DNA of 64,000 nt from Fictibacillus sp. BK138 (GTDB taxonomy: Bacteria; Bacillota; Bacilli; Bacillales; Fictibacillaceae). Of the stretch, positions 1-6,643 are shown one piece after another; within the stretch, counting starts at the first letter, position 1, and the number at the start of each line of letters is the position of its first letter. Under the pieces are notes generated by a model, which was given only the letters and a program-made list of their open reading frames with translations, did no database searches and was not told the DNA's origin. The translations under genes and the position numbers were made by a program. The DNA is taken from positions 62,001-126,000 of the forward strand of contig NZ_SGXL01000002.1 in NCBI RefSeq assembly GCF_004216955.1, given 5' to 3'.

Positions 1-230
1 TGTTTCTTCTGTTGCCGGAGCTTCTTCAGTCACTTCTTCTTCAGTCGTTGTTTCCTCTGTTGCTGGAGCTTCTTCAGTCACTTCTTCTTCAGTTGTTGTT
101 TCCTCTGTTGCTGGAGCTTCTTCAGTCACTTCTTCTTCAGTCGTTGTTTCTTCTGTTGCCGGAGCTTCTTCAGTCACTTCTTCTTCAGTTGTTGTTTCTT
201 CTGTTGTTTCTTCTGTTGCTTCTTCTTCAG
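1..230. repeat. 48-bp tandem repeats inside the secreted protein gene
   Basis: About four units of 48 bp (16 codons) run head to tail from the left edge, differing only by single bases; two further units sit at about 385-480. The array continues outside the window, so total copy number is unknown. Such in-frame repeats are prone to length change. Confidence 0.85.
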
Positions 231-1362
231 CATCTACAGCGTGAACAGCAGCGTTTGGTGCAGCATGCAGCTTCGCGTTTTCACTTGAACGCTCATATGC
301 ATTAGAGTTGATTTTGTTTTGAAGAGATTTGTTTTCTTTTGCTTCTTCAACTTCTTCAGTAGTTTCTTCTGTTGCCTCATCTTCAGTTGCAGTTTCCTCA
401 GTTGCTGGAGCTTCCTCAGTCACTTCTTCTTCAGTCGTTGTTTCCTCAGTCGCCGGAGCTTCCTCAGTCACTTCTTCTTCAGTATCTACAGCGTGTACAG
501 CAGCATTTGGTGCAGCGTGCAGCTTCGCGTTTTCACTTGAACGCTCATATGCATTAGAGTTGATCTTGTTTTGAAGAGATTTGTTTTCTTTTACTTCCTC
601 TGTATCTTCAGATTCTTCTTTGTCAGAATCATCTTCTTTTACATCATCAGCATCTTCAGAATCATCTTCATCTTCTTTCACTGCATCATCGTCAGCGATT
701 ACATCTGTGTCTTCTTCCTCTTTTACCGGATTATCTTCATTTTCCTCTTGGATCTCATCAGAGTCAGAGTCATCATCGTCTTCTTTCACTGCTTCTTTGC
801 CAGAGTCCACGTCAGTGTCTTCATCGTTGCGAGTTGCATCCTCTTCTTCAGTTACATTTTCATCCGTTTTACCTTCATCGCTGTCTGATTCAGGGATTTC
901 AATCTCGATCACTTCAGTTTCTTCTTCCTCAACTGGAACTGTAACTTCAGTTGGTTCCTCTGTTACAGGCTCCGTTACTACTGGCTCTTCTTTTTCAATG
1001 GGACCAGCATGAATGGCTGAGTTTGGAGCAGCATGCTTTTTTGCAGTTTCACTTGCATGCTCTGCACCTTGAGAGTGACTCTTATCTTTAACAGGTTTTT
1101 CAGCTTTTGCAGGTTTTGGTGCTTTTTCAGCTTTAACCGGCTTTTCAGCTTTAACTGGTTTTTGAACTTTCACAGTAACTTTAGATGGTTTTGCATACTT
1201 CTCATCCTTAGCTTGTACTTGTCCTTGAGAGCTTTGTGCTTTAATCGCATGCTCAGATTTGTGACCAGCCGCTTCAGCAGCACCTGTTCCTACAACTGCC
1301 GCAAGAGTTAATGTTCCAGCAAATACTAAAGATTTTACAAATGTACGGTTGACTTTTTTCAT
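1..1362 (-). CDS. Secreted Glu/Thr-rich repeat protein, C-terminus cut by window edge
   Basis: Open on the minus strand from ATG at 1362 to the left edge (454 codons, no stop reached). AAGGAG lies 8-9 nt upstream of the ATG. A signal peptide of about 31 residues (MKK.., hydrophobic core, cleavage near AEA-AG) is followed by a Lys/Pro/Ala-rich stretch, then a very acidic Asp/Glu/Ser region, then 16-residue tandem repeats (TTEEEVTEEAPATEET) separated by a conserved block around KSLQNKINSNAYERSSENAK. That block occurs twice 252 bp apart and a decayed third copy (SETAKKHAAPNSAIHAGP) lies nearer the N-terminus. Forward-strand open frames here are shadows of the biased composition. A cell-surface or matrix protein is inferred; no catalytic domain is visible and no family is recognised. 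Confidence 0.85.
   Translation of the reverse strand, partial: MKKVNRTFVKSLVFAGTLTLAAVVGTGAAEAAGHKSEHAIKAQSSQGQVQAKDEKYAKPSKVTVKVQKPVKAEKPVKAEKAPKPAKAEKPVKDKSHSQGAEHASETAKKHAAPNSAIHAGPIEKEEPVVTEPVTEEPTEVTVPVEEEETEVIEIEIPESDSDEGKTDENVTEEEDATRNDEDTDVDSGKEAVKEDDDDSDSDEIQEENEDNPVKEEEDTDVIADDDAVKEDEDDSEDADDVKEDDSDKEESEDTEEVKENKSLQNKINSNAYERSSENAKLHAAPNAAVHAVDTEEEVTEEAPATEETTTEEEVTEEAPATEETATEDEATEETTEEVEEAKENKSLQNKINSNAYERSSENAKLHAAPNAAVHAVDAEEEATEETTEETTTEEEVTEEAPATEETTTEEEVTEEAPATEETTTEEEVTEEAPATEETTTEEEVTEEAPATEET
232..345. repeat. Copy 1 of 114-bp intragenic duplication
   Basis: Nearly identical to 484-597 (offset exactly 252 bp); encodes the block beginning ENKSLQNKINSNAYERSSEN and ending AVHAVD in the surface protein. 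Confidence 0.85.
484..597. repeat. Copy 2 of 114-bp intragenic duplication
   Basis: Partner of 232-345; differs at only a handful of positions. Together with the 48-bp units it forms a two-level repeat architecture. Confidence 0.85.
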
Positions 1363-1424
1363 TATAATTCGCTCCTTAATTTTCAAATGGTTGATTTAAA
1401 ACTATCCAATATCTCCATGAAAAA

Positions 1425-2258
1425 TTAAAGAGCAGTTTCCGGTGGCATTGATGGCGGTGCGTTCACCCATTGACTTCTCAAGAGGTCCATTCTGCTAAAA
1501 TACACAGAAACTTTTTCACTATCAGCAAAGATTAGCGGCAGGACCAAATTAGCCTTAACATTGGCTAATGGCAGCCCCCCATTTCCAGCATCCTTAGAGG
1601 ACGATGAATGAGAAGAGCTTTGTCCCGCAGTTAATGGTATTGCCTTAGAATCCGGCTGTTGAGGAAGCTCTTTAGAAGGAAGCCTGTTCGGAAGTTTTGA
1701 TACAACTTTTTTCCGTTGCTGTTCTTTATTCTTCCTTTTTGATGAAAAAAGCTTCTTATTTTGCTCTTCCTCTGCCGTAACTTTAGGCAGTACTGATTGG
1801 TCTTTAATTGTTTCTGTATGTACGTACTTTGATGTTTCAGCCTTTTTCTTCTCAGGCTGATTTATTGGAACATTCTTTTTGAGTTGTCCTTGAGGAACTG
1901 ATTTTTTTAGTCCGTTCGAGTATTTTGTTTGCTGAGAAGATCTGCTTTTTTCAGCAGCAGCATTCTTTTCTCTGGCTTCATAACTTTTCTCCGAACCATG
2001 ATAGTTAGATGTATCCCCTTTCAATTTCTTCGGTGAAGCTTCAGAAACTTCGGGTTTTAATACATTTTCCTTTTGAGGTTCTCGTTCAGGAATATCAACT
2101 TTTGCATTTTCCTGTTTAAGGTCTGATTGATTCTGAGTTTTTTGTTCTGCTGCTGAATTTTGTTTCTCTTCATTATTTTTCTCGGCAAATACTTCATTAG
2201 GAATAAAAAGGATGGCACCTGCGATCAAACCTTGCATAATAATGCTTGGAATTCGCAC
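1425..2258 (-). CDS. Secreted Lys/Gln-rich protein of unknown function
   Basis: 277 residues from a GTG start that has AGGGAGGTGA five bases upstream. The N-terminus (MRIPSIIMQGLIAGAILFIPNEVFA) is a plausible Sec signal peptide with cleavage after VFA. The mature part is low-complexity and strongly basic, rich in Lys, Gln, Glu and Ser, with a poly-Ser patch near residue 215 and a short hydrophobic segment (ANVKANLVLPLIFADSEKV) near the C-terminus. I recognise no domain. It is codirectional with and 62 bp upstream of the Glu/Thr-rich secreted protein, which is strongly acidic; a basic and an acidic secreted protein side by side could interact, but that is inference only. Confidence 0.75.
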   Translation of the reverse strand: MRIPSIIMQGLIAGAILFIPNEVFAEKNNEEKQNSAAEQKTQNQSDLKQENAKVDIPEREPQKENVLKPEVSEASPKKLKGDTSNYHGSEKSYEAREKNAAAEKSRSSQQTKYSNGLKKSVPQGQLKKNVPINQPEKKKAETSKYVHTETIKDQSVLPKVTAEEEQNKKLFSSKRKNKEQQRKKVVSKLPNRLPSKELPQQPDSKAIPLTAGQSSSHSSSSKDAGNGGLPLANVKANLVLPLIFADSEKVSVYFSRMDLLRSQWVNAPPSMPPETAL

Positions 2259-2477
2259 AAATTCACCTCCCTTCTTTCATGTATATAATACATCCAATTT
2301 ATGTGTTTTTTGTCGGTCTTTGTCCAAAATAGTCATTACTTCCTAAAGAACCACAATTTCAAAAAATATCAAGAGGGACTTGTGTCTTAAATTGGAGACA
2401 AGTAAATAGCTTATACACGAAACTTTACAATAAAAATATCGTATAGTTAGTTGAAAGAAAATAAAGGAGTGTATGTT
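2259..2477. other. Divergent intergenic region
   Basis: AT-rich spacer between two divergent genes. It should hold both promoters, but I could not assign a convincing pair of -35/-10 boxes on either strand. Confidence 0.4.
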
Positions 2478-3209
2478 ATGCGAAGTGCGAATCCTGCTTT
2501 AAAGAGTACAACCTTTAATAAATTCGGAGGAACATCTGTCAGCAAACAGATGACATTATCAGGAACCGTTTATAAAACATTTATTCTACTGGTCATTTTA
2601 ATGGCTTCTTCCTTTTATACTTGGCATCAATATAATATTGGAGAACCAGTAAGCCATTTAATCATGATCGGGGTGATTGGGGGACTCATTTCAGCATTAA
2701 TCATTGCCTTTGTTCCTAGAACTGCTCCGCTGCTTGCACCGGTCTATGCTGCTCTGGAAGGTTTGGCAGTAGGCGGCATATCAGCAAGCTTCGAAGCTCA
2801 GTTTAATGGGATCACAATGCAGGCTACAGCTTTAACGTTTGGTACGTTATTTGCCTTGCTGCTCGCTTATATGCTTCGAATCATTAAAGTTACACATAAC
2901 TTCAGGTTGATTGTTTTCTCGGCAACAGCTGGCATTATGCTTGTTTATCTTACGAGTTTCATATTAGGGTTTTTCGGGATCAATATTCCATACCTTCATA
3001 GTTCAGGACCCATCGGTATTGGTATCAGTCTATTCATCGTGGTCATAGCAGCACTTAATCTAGTCCTTGATTTTGACTTTATCGAATATGGAGCAAGCCA
3101 GCGTGTTCCCAAATACATGGAGTGGTACGGCGCATTTGGCTTGATGGTAACATTAGTTTGGTTATACTTTGAGATTCTTCATCTATTGGCAAAAATCAGA
3201 CGAAACTAA
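2478..3209 (+). CDS. Bax inhibitor-1/YccA family membrane protein
   Basis: 243 residues. Start set at the ATG of MRSANPALKST because AAAGGAGT lies 7 nt upstream; an in-frame TTG nine codons earlier has no ribosome site. After a polar N-terminus of about 30 residues come seven hydrophobic segments, including the family-typical stretch ALEGLAVGGISASFEAQFNG and a final conserved acidic segment (LDFDFIEYG). This matches the Bax1-I/YccA family, integral membrane proteins whose bacterial role is poorly defined (E. coli YccA modulates FtsH; some members leak calcium). Transcribed alone; ends in a strong hairpin shared with the convergent gene. Confidence 0.88.
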   Translation: MRSANPALKSTTFNKFGGTSVSKQMTLSGTVYKTFILLVILMASSFYTWHQYNIGEPVSHLIMIGVIGGLISALIIAFVPRTAPLLAPVYAALEGLAVGGISASFEAQFNGITMQATALTFGTLFALLLAYMLRIIKVTHNFRLIVFSATAGIMLVYLTSFILGFFGINIPYLHSSGPIGIGISLFIVVIAALNLVLDFDFIEYGASQRVPKYMEWYGAFGLMVTLVWLYFEILHLLAKIRRN

Positions 3210-3212
3210 TAA

Positions 3213-3240
3213 AGAGAAGCCCGCGGGCTTCTCTTTTCTT
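3213..3240 (+). terminator. Bidirectional terminator
   Basis: Perfect 22-bp palindrome AGAGAAGCCCGCGGGCTTCTCT followed by a T-rich tail, between convergent genes. Confidence 0.9.
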
Positions 3241-3886
3241 ATGAAAGAATCATTATCCATCTGTTAATCGTCCAAACACCTATGCAGATATTAACGGCAA
3301 ATAAACCAAATCTCATAAATTTATTCTCATGAGCAATAAGCTGAACAGTATATAATATCCCCCATAGAACGAGGATAAGAACCGACCAGAACAACCCGTT
3401 TAGATCACCTTGCATAAATGCTCCATAGCTATAGATTAATGTATAGGGCATCAAGAGGATGGCAATCAGAAAATACATCCCATGTATGATGTGTCTGCTC
3501 ACCGGACCAGAGAGCGGGGCTGTTTTTACAGCTAAACGATATAAAAGGGCTATTCCAATTCCAGACTCAAGAAAAAATAAAGCCTGGAAGATTTCATAAA
3601 AAAATACCGGCAAGACTTGAAGAGCATCCATCCAAAGAATTCTGCTATAAAACAGCAGCCATAACATAAGGATTACTCCTGCTATTGAAAAAAAGGGTTT
3701 GATCCCTTTCCAAACCGTTGACCCTAGCAAAATCACACCAAATATAAAAAACAGAGAACCCAGCAGTTTGCTTGCGAATAGTAAAAGAAAACTATATAAA
3801 CAGAGAAGAACGGCAAACGCAATATGAAAAACATAATCATATTTTGAATGCTCAGCTTGTTTAAATGTATTGTATATGGGATCCAT
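3239..3886 (-). CDS. Polytopic membrane protein of unknown function
   Basis: 215 residues, ATG start with AGGTG six bases upstream. About 35 polar N-terminal residues are followed by six or seven hydrophobic helices (around 22-40, 43-58, 65-90, 92-115, 133-150, 160-180, 192-212). I do not recognise the family; no metal-binding or catalytic motif stands out. The stop codon lies at the shared terminator with the Bax-inhibitor-like gene, so it is monocistronic or follows the small gene upstream on the same strand. Confidence 0.75.
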   Translation of the reverse strand: MDPIYNTFKQAEHSKYDYVFHIAFAVLLCLYSFLLLFASKLLGSLFFIFGVILLGSTVWKGIKPFFSIAGVILMLWLLFYSRILWMDALQVLPVFFYEIFQALFFLESGIGIALLYRLAVKTAPLSGPVSRHIIHGMYFLIAILLMPYTLIYSYGAFMQGDLNGLFWSVLILVLWGILYTVQLIAHENKFMRFGLFAVNICIGVWTINRWIMILS

Positions 3887-3949
3887 GCTGCACCTGCCAA
3901 GTCTAGTCGTGTTTATACTTTTATCGACATGTATCTTTAATTACTTAAA

Positions 3950-4102
3950 TTATTCTTTCGGCACTTTAACAACACCGCGAATGTGCCACATGTTGATAAG
4001 CTCAATTCTTTTACGGTATTGTTTTGCCTGCAGCCTTCCCTTTTTGTATCTTCTTTTTAATAGCTGCAAGTAATCTTCAATCTTAAGATGATAATCATTC
4101 AT
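3950..4102 (-). CDS. Small basic protein, hypothetical
   Basis: 50 residues (MNDYHLKIEDYLQLLKRR.. ending VVKVPKE), ATG at 4102 with a GAGGGTGGG stretch 9 nt upstream. Highly basic (many Lys/Arg), predicted helical, no membrane segment or signal. Codon use looks coding and it fills an otherwise empty gap upstream of a codirectional membrane protein. It could be a small regulatory or nucleic-acid-binding protein; I cannot name a family. Confidence 0.5.
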   Translation of the reverse strand: MNDYHLKIEDYLQLLKRRYKKGRLQAKQYRKRIELINMWHIRGVVKVPKE

Positions 4103-4199
4103 GCTTTATACCCACCCTCGCCATTTTTCTCACTGTCATATTCCCGAAAATAGTCGATTTGTAACATGAAAAATAAAAAAACATGAGAGGGTTAGGAAA

Positions 4200-4226
4200 A
4201 GACAGCTACAAGATCGCAGCTGTCCT
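4200..4226 (-). terminator. Terminator of the lipoprotein gene
   Basis: GACAGCT/AGCTGTC stem with 10-nt loop just after the stop of the minus-strand lipoprotein gene, followed by a short T-run on that strand. Confidence 0.75.
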
Positions 4227-4231
4227 AAAAA

Positions 4232-4675
4232 TTATTCGCCTAGTTTTTTAATTTGTGATAATAGATCATTATAAACAGCGATGTCATCCAGCAGACCGCT
4301 TTGTTCGAGCAGCTCAGCGTTCAGTTCCCCATCTTTTATCACTGTTAAATATTTATCAATTCCCTCTTGAAGCTGATTATTATGTTCAATCACCTGATTG
4401 TGAACATCTTCAAACACAGAAGGCGGTGTTAAATCCGCGAACTCACTAATGTCTGCTTTCATATCTCCCAAGAGCTTTTCAAGTTCCTCTCTCGCTTTCG
4501 GGTCGTTTACTGCCGTCTCTGCAATTGCGGAAATCTCTTTTGAAAAATCTTGTACATCGTTAATATATTCAGTAGCTTCAGGTACATAGTTCAGACCATT
4601 CGTGACTTCATTCACTGCCGAACAACCTGTTAATACCGTGATTGATAATAAAGCGGCCATCAAAGTCTTTTTCAT
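4232..4675 (-). CDS. Small lipoprotein (DUF6376-like)
   Basis: 147 residues with a clear lipobox: MKKTLMAALLSITVLTGCSA, lipidated Cys at 18. The mature chain is acidic and helical (residues 25-145, repeated Leu/Glu/Ile heptad-like spacing), with the stretch NYVPEATEYINDVQDFSKE typical of the small Bacillus lipoproteins classed as DUF6376; that family assignment is from memory and tentative. Anchored on the outer face of the membrane. Flanked by its own terminator. Role unknown. Confidence 0.8.
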   Translation of the reverse strand: MKKTLMAALLSITVLTGCSAVNEVTNGLNYVPEATEYINDVQDFSKEISAIAETAVNDPKAREELEKLLGDMKADISEFADLTPPSVFEDVHNQVIEHNNQLQEGIDKYLTVIKDGELNAELLEQSGLLDDIAVYNDLLSQIKKLGE

Positions 4676-4716
4676 TTTTTTCTCCTTTTTCCTTAATATT
4701 TGGAATGGATTTGAAT

Positions 4717-4745
4717 TAAAAAAAACGCCCCTTTTCTTGAGCGTC
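4717..4745 (-). terminator. Terminator of the riboswitch-controlled gene
   Basis: On the minus strand ACGCTC-aagaaaag-GGGCGT stem followed by seven or more T, about 50 bp after the stop codon at 4794. Confidence 0.85.
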
Positions 4746-4793
4746 TCGACTTCTGCTTATTGTTTTATACGATTCGTGATGCATTAAGTTTCA

Positions 4794-5867
4794 TCACTTT
4801 CTTAATGAGTAAAAAAGATCAGTGAACTTATCGATTACATTTTCAAGTTTTAATTTTTCCTTCTCACCATACACCTTTGATTTTAACCGGTCAGGATTAA
4901 TAGAAGATAGTTCCTTCATGTAAGCTTCGATTTTTTTCAATACGGCATTAAAACGTTCCAGTGAAATTTCTTTTTTATAAACTTTGGAATCCTTAATACG
5001 ATCTTCAAAAATCTTCTGAACCGTATCATTAGAAAATTTAATATCCACTGCTTTTCTCGTTCCATATCCGTCCACGATATAAAACATGGTTGTTCCTTCT
5101 GATTTTTTGCTAGGATCGGCAAACTTTATTTCTGAAGTCAGGCTTCCGACTCTAACCTCCATTTTGAACGAACCTGAAGAAAACACCTGGTTTGGCGTAA
5201 GGGTTACTACAGGATTGTTCCCTGAAGGATTAGTTGCTGGAGGATTTTGCAGGGGCGGGTTTCCTTCTTCAATCGGCAGCTCTATTTCACTCGTTGGATC
5301 ACTTTCCCCGTTTTGATTTCCCGGTTTTCCAGGTATATGTTCCTTAACGATATCTTCAATTTGGTTCCATAATAATTCCCTGACTGTCTCTAATATTCCA
5401 TCAGCGGATTTTAAATGTTTTTTCGCTTGACCATGCGGAGAGTCCGCAAGCAATGCCTCAAGGTCATTCTTCAAACCGAGCAAAAACTTTTCAAGTGACT
5501 CAGAAACTTCTTCTTTAAAGGTATCTAAACTATTTTCAGGAGTTTCTTTCAGCTCACTTTTAAGAGAATGGATAAAGTCAGCGGAGCTATCCGCTAGTTC
5601 ATGCCTCCAGTTGCTATAAATCCGTTCCGCTTCTTTTGCTCCTTGATGATGTTTCTCTATATCTTTCCTGGTATACGTTTTAAAAGGTTTATTTTCGTGA
5701 ACACTCTTTTCAAAATAATCTTCTTTTTTATTTTCTTTTTTAAGTTTCTCGGGAGGAACGGCTTCAAGATGATGAGTCTTTTTTACATGATAATTCTTTT
5801 TCAAATGCCCATAAGCGAAATGGTTTCCCCGATCATATGAAAATGCCTGTGCAGCGTGATTTACCAG
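4794..5867 (-). CDS. Unknown two-domain protein under a c-di-GMP-II riboswitch; probable CTG start
   Basis: About 357 residues. The only well-placed ribosome site (AGGGAGG at 5876-5882) is 8 nt from an in-frame CTG at 5867; the alternative TTG at 5939 lies inside the riboswitch terminator with no Shine-Dalgarno. No signal peptide or membrane helix. Residues 1-75 are Lys/His-rich; about 75-185 are acidic, helical and coiled-coil-like; a Pro/Asn/Gly-rich linker follows (about 195-230, PPLQNPPATNPSGNNP); the C-terminal part contains a possible small beta domain (SFKMEVRVGSLTSEIKFADP) and a helical tail. No family recognised. Control by c-di-GMP suggests a role in motility, attachment or matrix formation; this is inference. 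Confidence 0.75.
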   Translation of the reverse strand: MVNHAAQAFSYDRGNHFAYGHLKKNYHVKKTHHLEAVPPEKLKKENKKEDYFEKSVHENKPFKTYTRKDIEKHHQGAKEAERIYSNWRHELADSSADFIHSLKSELKETPENSLDTFKEEVSESLEKFLLGLKNDLEALLADSPHGQAKKHLKSADGILETVRELLWNQIEDIVKEHIPGKPGNQNGESDPTSEIELPIEEGNPPLQNPPATNPSGNNPVVTLTPNQVFSSGSFKMEVRVGSLTSEIKFADPSKKSEGTTMFYIVDGYGTRKAVDIKFSNDTVQKIFEDRIKDSKVYKKEISLERFNAVLKKIEAYMKELSSINPDRLKSKVYGEKEKLKLENVIDKFTDLFYSLRK

Positions 5868-5924
5868 CTTGAAAACCTCCCTTTTCCCGTAATTTTTGTT
5901 TTCTTCCTGAGTTTTTGGACAAAA

Positions 5925-5966
5925 TAAAAAAGCCCACAACAGAAGATCAGATCTTCTTTATGCCGG
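5925..5966 (-). terminator. Riboswitch expression platform (intrinsic terminator)
   Basis: On the minus strand the stem CATAA-AGAAGAT / ATCTTCT-G-TTGTG, optionally extended by GCC/GGC, is followed by TTTTTT. The CATAA strand is also the 3' strand of riboswitch P1, so aptamer closure and full terminator are mutually exclusive, predicting an ON switch. Confidence 0.75.
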
Positions 5967-6036
5967 CCGGTTGCATCACTAGCTCCACATACTTATAGAT
6001 GCCCAAATAAAAAGTATGCTTCCACGCTTCCATTAA
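5955..6036 (-). promoter_or_regulatory. c-di-GMP-II riboswitch aptamer
   Basis: Read on the minus strand: GGAAGCG (6031-6025), then CATACTT, a 7-nt linker TTTATTT, GGGCATC (6004-5998), AAGTATG, and AGCTAGTGATGCAACCGGCC (5982-5963). CATACTT pairs perfectly with AAGTATG across the GGGCATC element (pseudoknot) and GCATC pairs with GATGC. The conserved segments GGGCA, TAGT, TGCAACCGRCC and all spacings match the class II c-di-GMP riboswitch known from Clostridium acetobutylicum, with the pseudoknot sequence replaced by a compensatory one. P1 can form between TTAATG (upstream of GGAAGCG) and CATAA. Confidence 0.9.
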
Positions 6037-6041
6037 TTTCA

Positions 6042-6070
6042 ATTATAATAACAAAAATCTAAAACAACAA
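6042..6070 (-). promoter_or_regulatory. SigA-type promoter of the riboswitch transcript
   Basis: TTGTTG (6070-6065), 17-bp spacer, TATAAT (6047-6042) on the minus strand. The predicted start is a few bases before the first riboswitch stem, exactly where a leader should begin. Confidence 0.85.
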
Positions 6071-6137
6071 TATATTTTTCTATATTTAAGGATCTTTTCT
6101 AAAAGATGGTTACTTATGAAAGAAACTTCATTGACAA

Positions 6138-6336
6138 GTTGATTGGAGCGCAAGGTGCGTGCCTACCACATGAGAAGCTTCTTCGTTAGGCATGCGACGA
6201 GGAAGCTCACTTCGGTAGCATTTACTTGTAAACGCAGGAGCAAGAATACTTCTCTGAAGCAGACAGGTGGAGGCAAAGCGACGAGTGGGCTCACCGCACA
6301 CCCCGCGGAAAGCGAGCACCTGGAGCGGAAATCAAC
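6138..6336 (+). repeat. Dispersed Bacillaceae-type repeat, copy 1
   Basis: About 199 bp from GTTGATTGGAGCG to GGAGCGGAAATCAAC. Shares with the copies at 14354 and 25712 the 5' GTTGATTGGAGC, an internal AGGAGGCTCRCCGC-like part (here GTGGGCTCACCGCACACC) and the 3' end GAAAGCGAGCACCTGGAGCGG. The ends GTTGATT and AATCAAC are complementary. Flanking similarity to copy 2 (CTTTCAA..CAAAGTTTA..CAGCC) extends beyond 6336. Confidence 0.85.
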
Positions 6337-6397
6337 AACTTTCAAAAACATCAAAGTTTACAAAACAGCCTTTAATAAATAAGAAAGGATGAAGAGA

Positions 6398-6592
6398 ATG
6401 AGTAATAAGGATAAAGCTTATGAAGGAAAAGACGAACTGTACTTGGATATCGATAGAATGATTAACGAAGGAATGGCTGGCGGTACTGTGGCAGACACTG
6501 AAGATCTTCGACAGATTGGATATGATACTGATATTACCTCTCAAGAAGAACCGCCAACTATTGCTGGTGAAAGAGAAGAAAAAGATAAATAA
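6398..6592 (+). CDS. Small acidic protein, DUF4025 (YozQ-like)
   Basis: 64 residues (MSNKDKAYEGKDELYLDIDR..). The second ATG is chosen because GAAAGGAT sits 7 nt upstream; the ATG at 6389 overlaps that site. Hydrophilic and acidic, with the segment DRMINEGMAGGTVADTED typical of the short Bacillus proteins of the DUF4025 (YozQ) group. No membrane segment. Function unknown; members are found in spore formers. Monocistronic, followed by a good terminator. Family assignment is by memory of the motif. Confidence 0.75.
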   Translation: MSNKDKAYEGKDELYLDIDRMINEGMAGGTVADTEDLRQIGYDTDITSQEEPPTIAGEREEKDK

Positions 6593-6599
6593 AGAAACA

Positions 6600-6634
6600 A
6601 AAGGATGCCCTACATTCGGACATCCTTTTTTTAT
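6600..6634 (+). terminator. Terminator
   Basis: AAGGATG-CC / GG-CATCCTT stem followed by seven T; lies between convergent genes. Confidence 0.9.
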
Positions 6635-6643
6635 TTTCCAATT

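Noticed and set aside
12-1311. Long forward-strand open frames rich in Leu/Phe/Ser
   Set aside because: They mirror the GAA/ACT-rich repeats of the minus-strand secreted protein and have no ribosome sites.
5868-5939. N-terminal extension of the riboswitch-controlled protein from TTG 5939
   Set aside because: These codons lie in the terminator and its T-run, and there is no Shine-Dalgarno.
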